Part shown: positions 56,115 to 64,000 of the stretch, piece after piece
Layout of the letters: each line of letters opens with the position of its first letter
Position numbering within the stretch: the first letter of the stretch is position 1
Assembly: GCF_026914185.1 (NCBI RefSeq)
Contig: NC_070558.1
Span: forward strand, 7,945,501-8,009,500
Source: Puccinia triticina
Taxonomy: Eukaryota; Basidiomycota; Pucciniomycetes; Pucciniales; Pucciniaceae
DNA length: 64,000 nucleotides
Direction of reading: 5' to 3'
Translations under genes and position numbers: made by a program
Notes under the pieces: model-generated
Seen by the model: only the letters and a program-made list of their open reading frames with translations
The model's database searches: none
Told to the model about the DNA's origin: nothing

Positions 56115-58108
56115 TTTTGCAAGCACTGCGACAGTGCTCTAGTTGGAGGGGATTGAAAAAGATTGGGTCTGGCCAAGCGGAATGTTCGAAATCGAGGATA
56201 ATTTTGGGGTGTTCCGGTTCGGTAAGGTTGAAAGATGAAGAGAAAAAGCGAGGGAGAAAACGGCCTCGGGACCAAGGTTGGCTTCTGCAGTAAGACCCAG
56301 CTGTAGAAGTAAGATAGAAAGTTGAAAATTATGATGGGGAACGATGCCTGGGGAATGTTATTGAGACTATTTGTGGTACGTGGCGAACGATGAGATGGCA
56401 AGACGAGTTGAACTCCCCCTGATCTGTTCTGCCTGCACCTTTACTTGGCACTGTGTTTCGCCAGCATCAATCTGGGCAAAAGGCTCAGGCTAACGCTACA
56501 TGATCCCTCCATAAGCCGCGTTGTCCTACACGCAACACGAAAGCAGGAGGTTTTCTCTCATATGATGTTGATCGAGTCCAAGAGATCTCTGACCGGTTGG
56601 ACTTTTTGCTATCTTCTTCTTTCGACCAGACGGTCCGAGTCACGGAAGCTGGGAGCCAGGGCATGTTTGCCTGAATCAGTCGACGCGGGCCAATCTGCGG
56701 TTGCGTGGACATGTTGCTTGGGATCCGAGGAAAACACACAAAAGCGAACTGATGATGGATAGCAAGCTTGAGATGCAAGCCAGTTGCTACCGATATTGCG
56801 ACTCAGAAAACTTGCCCGTCGGGGAACGCACCTGTGCCACCAGCTCAACTGAACCTCACCTCTCCGAGCCTCGAGGGGCGCGAACACGGAGGACCTACAG
56901 ATACATATGTTTGCCTTTACTTAGCTCTGCAGTCGGTTCCTGCTTTTGTAGCTCTGATTTCACCATGATACTGAGCAGGGTGGCCGACGGAGCAATGGTT
57001 CGCAGGCCGAAGGTCATCTGTTTGCCGCCGGTTCGTGAATTGTGACCTAGTACTTTTTTTTTTTTTTTTAAGTGTAATTTCGCCTTGAGCATTGCACACT
57101 ATGAATATTCAATATCTGACTACTTACACGCAGGAAAGAGGGAAGAGGGTTTAACGTAGAGAGATTGTTAACTCAGGAGAGTACGCGGTAACAGGATAGC
57201 TAACCAGAGAGGAGTGAAAGAGAAGAGAGAAGAATAAAAAGAAAAAGAAAAAGGAAAAAGAAGAGAGTACCTAGTACTTGGGCAGTCAACAATTGGCCGA
57301 TAATCGGAATACGACATCACAAGGCACACAGTCCATAGTTAGAATGATTTAACCAGCAGAGACTCCGAACTGCCATCTTTTCCGAAGTTCCTTCATTCGT
57401 TCTCAGTCGAAAGATGTGCGGGGCCAGGCTCCGAAGCAAGAGACCTGGACTCAGGTCAGGCCCCGCGACTCGGGAAATCCGATCTCGTCAAGGTCGGCGG
57501 CATTTCTTGGAAAAGGTTGATGAAACAGAAAAGGTCCGTCAACATGTACCAGTTGCTTGCGAGCAGGACTTGCCCACGACAAAACATTTGCCCAATAACT
57601 GGTGAAATGCAATGAACTTTCCAGGAGAGAGGTTCTTCCGAATCCTACTAAGCCCCATTTGTTTCTATGGAGCTCCCAGTCATACATACGTGGGTGCTTC
57701 AGTCTTATGAACTAGGTATGAGAACGGTGAAAATTCAGAACACAATAACAGGACTTTCTAACACATGAGAAATCGGGAGAATTATGAATTAGATTCAGAC
57801 TGAGGTCCCAAGATTGGATGTTTCATGAGTTTGCCAAGAAATTAACGATCTTTATCGTAATGGATTTGGTGAATTCGATGAGATTTAATGTGGGATTTTA
57901 GTCAAAAATGACGCTCCTTTGTCATGACCAAAAACAAGGATTTACAACAAATAACGTTGAATATTAACAAGGATTGGAAACAAATAAGGTTGGATATTCG
58001 GAACAGATATGATGAGTATTTGTGTGTTTCCAGCGCAAGAAACGACGCGTAACCATTGAATTAATGATTTCAAGCGAAGGCTTGACAAAAAAGGGATGGA
58101 AGGCTGTG
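56115..58108. other. Intergenic between the membrane-protein gene and GCN1
   Basis: I see no supported gene. Short frames around 56445-57045 overlap on both strands and have no family features. A purine-rich stretch lies at about 57200-57270. The right end should hold the GCN1 3' untranslated region. Confidence 0.35.
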
Positions 58109-61100
58109 TCAAATTTTACTCTGCACCCTTTCATCACTGCAGAATTTTGGAGCAGTTGACAGCAACTGCTTAGCTTCTCGTAGTGGTCTTCCAATATTCG
58201 GAGGCTTGGCCAAACGATGCAATGAAGAGAAGGTCAGATTTCTATCACATTGCATAATGTGTGGTACCAATCTCACGATGAAAACATGCTTAAAACTCAC
58301 TACACCCGCGGAATGACTTAATACAAACGCGACCACATCCTGCTCGACTCCCAATTCATACAAAGCTTCTGAAGCGTTGTCGATCATTTCGCGGATGCAA
58401 ACAGACCCCACTGCTGTGGGTGGGTTAGACAAGATGAAGCTGCGGAGCGGAAGCGTATTAGTGACCAAACTTATGTTGTTGTGAATGGAGGAGACGGCTA
58501 CCTCATGACATTGGAAATCCGAGATGGCTTGAAGCGGGCTACTGCGCTGACTAAAGATGATAGCGCAAGGGCCAAAGGTTCGGAGTGGCGCTCTTCATGA
58601 AAGATCTCTTCGATTAACTTGACAATATCGTTCATCGGCGCGTCCGTAATGTTAGCAGCTCCACTGGCTACAACCGCAGAAAGAGCAGAAACCAAAGATT
58701 CGTGAATTTCTTTGTTATCTGTGGTTTGTATACTGCCTAGCAGCTCCACGATCAGAGGGTCGATGCGCGGCTGATGTTTCATCAGAAGACCTAGAGCTGC
58801 GATTGACTTGCTTCGCACAGTGATCGAAGTTCCATCGTTAAGAGACTTCATAAACGTTCTTTGAAGCTGAGGAAAGAATGGCTTGACGTATTGAGGAATA
58901 CGCATTAGCAATATTCCCAAAGTCTGAAGGATAGCGGACTTGACTGGAGCAGGGAATCGATCGCCCATCTAATAATCAAAAGCAATGTTTTACTTTAGCA
59001 CATGAATAGCTTGTCGATCAGATTTGCAGATAGATGGGACGACATACGATCCGAATCAAAGGCCCGGTGATTTGGGTAACATAAGGCTTGACATGTTCTT
59101 CGGAGGTCCTCTCTACAAGATTTCCGAACGCCAGCGCGGCTTGCTCCCGCTGCTCTGCCGTACCCGCTAGGATACCCTGCAAAAGTATGGGCATGAATGG
59201 CTTGAGCCCTGAGGGACGCGAAAGTCTGGACATACGATGTGGTCAGCTTAAACTGTTTGTCAACGTCACGACGTTCTGAAAAAATTCAAAGTGTTGTCTA
59301 CCCTGGCAGATAACGACCCGGAATTCCAGAACCTTCGATTGTCCGCCGTAAGGGTATAACCAAGACATCCATTTGAGTTTTGGGCATGGCTTTGACCATC
59401 TCGTCCATCGCAAGCCAAGCCGAATTAACCACCTCTAACACGGGATCATCAAGCGAGGATACTAATTGGCGGATCCAAAGCACGTCGTACTCCGATCGAT
59501 CGGAGGTATTGGAGGCGCAAAAGATCCCGAACAAGTCACAACCGTCCACTCGCTTGCTGGGCGTTGGGGACTTGGCCACTTCCAGTAAATGCATCATCAG
59601 AGAGTTGATGCTATCCAGTTCATCTAAGGAGCCAAAGATGACGCGTAGAGAGGAGTCTATGGCATCGCGAACTTCTTCATCTGCTTCAGCACACCAAGAA
59701 GATCTGAGACTATCAACCACCTTAGATATGTATCTAGCAATTGAGCCTCCAGATACCGAAACCAAGCTGGACAATGCTCGAGCGTTGAAAGCGGTAATTG
59801 GAGACTTCGTAAGAACCGGTAGAATTTGAGGCAGTATGCTCGATGCTCCAACACGCATTAATTCTTTCAGTGCAGCTAGGGAGGCTGCCGGGGTGCTTCC
59901 AGATTGTCGCAGGGCGTGCAGAAGGGCAGGCAGAGTTTCTTCGACCACTTTACTACCCAACCTTTGTTGCAGCGCATCAAAGGCTTTGGCAGCAGTGGAC
60001 CTCACATCATCGCTGTCATCGAGTAAAGCAGACCTTACAATTGCGATGAGTGGGCCTTGGTTATCTTCTAGCTGCGTCTGGGAAATACTGGCGATGATGT
60101 CGATGACGGCCAAACTAACTCCCTGACGAACGCGCACATCTTCAGATTGCATCGCGTTTTGCAGAGTTTTATTGATTACAGCCAGGATGTTTTCGCCAAG
60201 CTTTTTGACCAGTTCGCCCAGCGTTCGTGCAGCAGTCTGGGTCGGTTGAGATTTTTTTGTCAGAAACTGTGGCCAGTATTGTGAGATTGAATACACGCAC
60301 CTCGCGCTGCTCTTCGCCAGGACTTGCGAGGATGCGAATTAATGTTTGCACTGCAGTACATGCGATTAGCGGTTGAGATCATGATACTGGGATAAAAAAT
60401 CAAGCGACTTACTCAGTGTAGGCATAATTTCACGGGCGGTTTTCGGGGTGTTCTGTAACATACAATATCGTGATGTTAGCATTCAAAATCCGCAAGCTGA
60501 TATAATATGCACCTCACATTAACCAATGCCTTCCAGATGTGAACCGACGTCGTGCGAACAATAGAGGAAGAATCTTGTCTGGTGATGTACACTGCAGACA
60601 AAACCCTGTCTCGACGTTCTTTACCCAAGGTATCAACCAAAGCGACTCGTGAGGCATCAGCACTAGGTATCGTGACTTCATCCTCTTCTCCATCTTCGTT
60701 CCCAAGGTCTGCTTTGGCAGCAATTCCGGAAATGCGGAACAGGAGATCTCCAAGGAGCTGTATAGAGCTGTGTTTTATGATTTCCGAACCAGGGTGGTAG
60801 TCAGATAATTCTCATCTCATACGTATAGCCGCTATAGGATGACTAACCTTTGTCGGATTCTCCAGCTCTCGTGAAAGAGACCTTGCTCAAGTTCTGGCAT
60901 GAGCAACTCAATTGCCTTGGTGCTGTGGTTGATCACAATCATCCTACCGGCTCGCATCGACGCATCCCGCACATAATCAGAGTCATCAGCCAACCCGTTC
61001 AGGACTGGTCTGATTATTCTACCAAGATATGGGGCAAATCGATCTCCATACGTCGCTGGCAAGAAAACCAATAGCGAAATGAATCCTTCACGAACAAACG

Positions 61101-64000
61101 CCTTAGGACTACTGGTGTTTGTGATGATGTCAGGCAGAAGATCATCGAGCTTTTCAGTCCCGAGGCCTGACATGATTTCACTGAGGCCTTGAGCAGCTCC
61201 TTGTTGATCGACACCAGGAACCTCGGTCCTGAGAGTATCGAAGAGGGAAGGAACCAATTCGGGAAAGCTTTCTTCACCTAAACGCTCGACTAAGCTGCCA
61301 AGAGCTTTTGCCGCAGTGGCTCGGGCCTCCGGCACTAATGATCGATTGTCAGCAAGCTGCCGGCAAGCTCGATGTGAGTTATTAGGAACATACCTGGATC
61401 AACCAAAACTTGTCTTACTCGGGGCATTAATTGGGGAAGGTAGGGCGAAAGATCCTTAGCTTCTGTAAGAGTTGCCAAGTTGCCAACGATCTGGGTGGCT
61501 TTTCGTTTGATGTCTGCACTTCTTTCCCGAAGACCTCTCTCAATGATAGGGACAATGAGAGCAAGGGAAGAAGTATCCACATAGTGCACGAAAGCCGTGC
61601 CCAACAGATTGTCCAACGCTTTGCCAGTTTTCCGAGCTGGGTCGACTAAGGCGGCTAAGAGAATGTTTTGCATCGCTGAGATCTCGGGGTTGGACACAAC
61701 CTCTCCGAATTTCTTGAGACTGTTGTTGGCAGCGGCGCGAACTTGCGCGTGAGTATCGGTCAGTACTTCCGTTAGGCGAGGAATGATTGTCGGAAGTGAC
61801 ATTGAGAGCTGTTTCGGCGCTAGATACGCCATGGCGCCCATCAATTCGATAGCACCCTTTTTAGTTCTCCATTGTTTGTCATCCAATCCATTGAGCAAAG
61901 ATGGCAATATCAATTTGACGGCATGCCCCGAGAGCCCACGCATGATTTCTCTGGCGGTATCTTGGATGGCTTCCCGAACTTCAGTTGCACTATCTCCAAA
62001 TGCGGCCAACATAGCGGATGTTGTTGGGATCAAGTACGGTTCAAACAGACGGCCCAGCGAGCTCGCCAATATTTCGAACGCAAATAGAGCTCCTTGTCGA
62101 GCACGAGAGTTCTTCTTATCTTCCAATGCATCACGTAAGCGATCAACGATCGAAAATTCTTGTATGGACGTAATACCACGCCCTTTGATAGCCCCTGCCA
62201 ATCCGTAAGCTGATCCTCTCCGCTCGGCATATTTCGGGGCATTCAGGGTATCGTCGAGAAGTCGTTGAATGAGGATAGGTACCTGCTCTCTTCGGAGGCG
62301 CACCAACGGTGGCAGACAGTCGGATACCGCGCTTTGGACCACCTCAGACGGAGTTTTGAGTGCATCGACCAAGCGCGTTATCACTTCCTTCAACCTTTCG
62401 TCATCTGCTCGAAGATGGCGAGCCACCCTTCCAAAAAGAAGAACAGCTGCTTCTGTGATGTGATCCGCAGCGTCTGTGCCAGTCCCTCCTCGGGTGAGGA
62501 TATCTTCAAGAATGGAAATGAGTTTTTCAAGGTGTTCAGATCCCCTTAAATCTATTGCCGCATTGCCGGCCTATTGAATTGAAGATTCGAGGATTTAACA
62601 GGCAGCAAGCCCAACGAGAATTCCAAGTGGGTAGATAACTTACAGCAAGCATTCGAGTGCGGACCTCTTCGTTTCTGTCACCCAGAGCTTTCTGGGCAAC
62701 AAGAAAATCAAACAATGGTAATATGTCATCTTTTTCCCAAGAGGGCGCGAGTAAGCAAAGCGCGTGTGCCTGTGCGAGCCGGTGCTGCCAAGGATCATTT
62801 CGGTCTAGTGATTCGGGTATGATCATTCCAAACTTATCATATTCGGGCACCAGCTCTCTTGCCTAAAAAGAATAGTAGAAGCAGATGTTAGAGCTACAAG
62901 ATTGTTTTTGCAACTGGATGACATACAAGATATTCGTAGCGAGTGGAGATTTCTGCCAGTGCGACTTTGGCTAGATGCGGATAGATTTGAACAGTCTCAG
63001 CAACTGATTTTGCAGCTGCGTTTCTGATGGCAGGGGTGTGATGTTCTAAGAAGAATAGTTTGTTAATACAGGTCTCTTCAGTATTTTATTTGATCACTTG
63101 ACTCACCGAATAGCTGCAACAGCGATGAAAGACAGCTTTCAGGGGTTTGGAGTCCATTTTCTAGCCACAGGTCAGAAGCTAAGTTCGCGTTTCGTTCATC
63201 TTCATCGTGACAGGCTATCCACAGCTCGAGGGACCATCCAATATCGGTCATATCCAACGGCTAAACCAAAGATATGTCAGCCCGCAGTTGGTTTGAAGTT
63301 ACGTTCAGATCAGGAATATTAACTTACTTGAGCAGCTTGTAACGCGGCATATCTGGCTTGCGATTCCGCTGAAAGAAATCCCAATGCTAAGGTGTGGATG
63401 TCTTGGTCGGTTGCATCAGGCGAGGCAGCGGATACAACGGCAACGAGGGCCGACGTGGCAGCTTTAATCAGCTGTGGATATTTACCGATCACAGCAAGAC
63501 AATCTTGCATCAATCGTGATCTTAGGTCCTGTATTTTTGTGGCTGGAAAAGGGTTTAGAAATAGAGATGCATTAAGCTGAAGAGTGACAATCAAATGCTT
63601 ACCTTCAGGACCCGCAAAGCTGATGATGTCCACCGCTAAAGCAATTTGTTCTAAAGATTCTTCAATCTGTGAAGCCATGATGCCCAGGCCTCCTTTGGCG
63701 ATAACTTGCGAAAGGAGTGGAGCAAAATAGCAAAACGTTCGGCAATCTATTGCCTGCTGCTCAGCTAACGATCTGATCTTGTATAAAGTGCGGGTGACCA
63801 GGTCTACGGAAGAAGATAAAGATCCAAGGTTACAATTTTTAGAGGTTTGGTTCCAAGCCATCGTATTGTGCTGACTAACCTGAGAGTGACTCGGCAGTCA
63901 TATCGGCTGGTACCACTTTGGTTTCTAGACCTCGTAGAATGCAAATCGTAAGCGGCAGACGAGACGAGCCGAGCCGTTCAGTGCAAAAGTCGCCCATAAC
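58109..64000 (-). CDS. GCN1: GCN1, translational activator of GCN2 (C-terminal part)
   Basis: Gcn1 binds ribosomes and Gcn2 and passes on the uncharged-tRNA signal that leads to eIF2-alpha phosphorylation. The gene enters from the right edge; about 1700 of an expected 2600 residues are visible. Coding blocks, each holding HEAT repeats, lie at about 63861-63319, 62850-62536, 62426-61335, 61335-60832, 60753-60514, 60296-59298, 59233-59018, 58968-58498 and 58468-58109, separated by short introns. The block 62426-61335 ([52 protein letters not shown], with the first residue W in this copy) is the conserved eEF3-like region. The part at 60.3-59.3 kb ([20 protein letters not shown]) corresponds to the C-terminal region that in yeast binds the Gcn2 RWD domain. 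The last exon ends DERVQSKI. I did not fix every splice site. Confidence 0.92.

Noticed and set aside
57964..58194. Separate small gene downstream of GCN1
   Set aside because: It overlaps the last GCN1 exon in another frame and has no features of its own.

Overview
The window reads as nuclear DNA from a basidiomycete fungus. A rust (Pucciniales, Puccinia-like) is the best guess. The reasons are genes split by many short GT/AG introns, AT-rich spacers, a very high load of nested transposons and MITEs, and two degenerate multi-intron genes that look like the repeated families of rust genomes. The organism call is inference; no marker gene fixes the species.

Host genes lie in islands. From the left: the 5' part of a J-domain co-chaperone (1-668, minus); a complete 11-exon ABCG/ADP1-like half-transporter with an extracellular Cys-rich region (9890-13821, plus); a 4-exon single-pass membrane protein of unknown function (20158-21533, minus); the ribosome-biogenesis factor KRI1 in 7 exons (22639-25231, minus); a SIW14-type atypical phosphatase in 6 exons (36140-37685, minus); a 408-residue protein with a possible signal peptide (52535-53978, minus); a Pro/Thr-rich single-pass membrane protein (55218-56114, minus); and the C-terminal two thirds of GCN1 (58109 to the window end, minus). 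Several exon chains were rebuilt by hand from splice sites and reading phase.

The rest is mobile or repetitive DNA. At 1045-6834 an element with hairpin ends carries a decayed 4.7-kb Ty1/copia retrotransposon in its left hairpin and a 366-bp MITE inside. At 14404-19153 lies a 4.75-kb element with inverted repeats of several hundred bases and smaller foldbacks nested in it. At 25.5-31.3 kb there is a palindromic minisatellite, a dead Tc1/mariner-like transposase and two decayed rust-type genes, possibly between shared inverted ends. At 45894-47680 a foldback element with a perfect 8-bp target duplication carries the same type of minisatellite and a 201-bp MITE in one arm. At 49.5-52.1 kb there are copies of an LTR-like repeat and short tandem duplications.

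The most notable object is a roughly 6.1-kb element at 39060-45745. Two intact genes, an 889-residue protein resembling the basidiomycete DUF6589 family and an 825-residue RecQ-like helicase, run tail to tail with 8 bp between their stop codons. Both sit between inverted ends made of a short terminal motif, a large hairpin and a shared inner motif. Two short elements (39141-39678 and 7949-8433) keep only the two ends and look like its non-autonomous derivatives; one is flanked by an exact 9-bp duplication. I propose an autonomous DNA transposon in which the DUF6589-like protein is the candidate transposase and the helicase an accessory factor. The functional assignment is inference.
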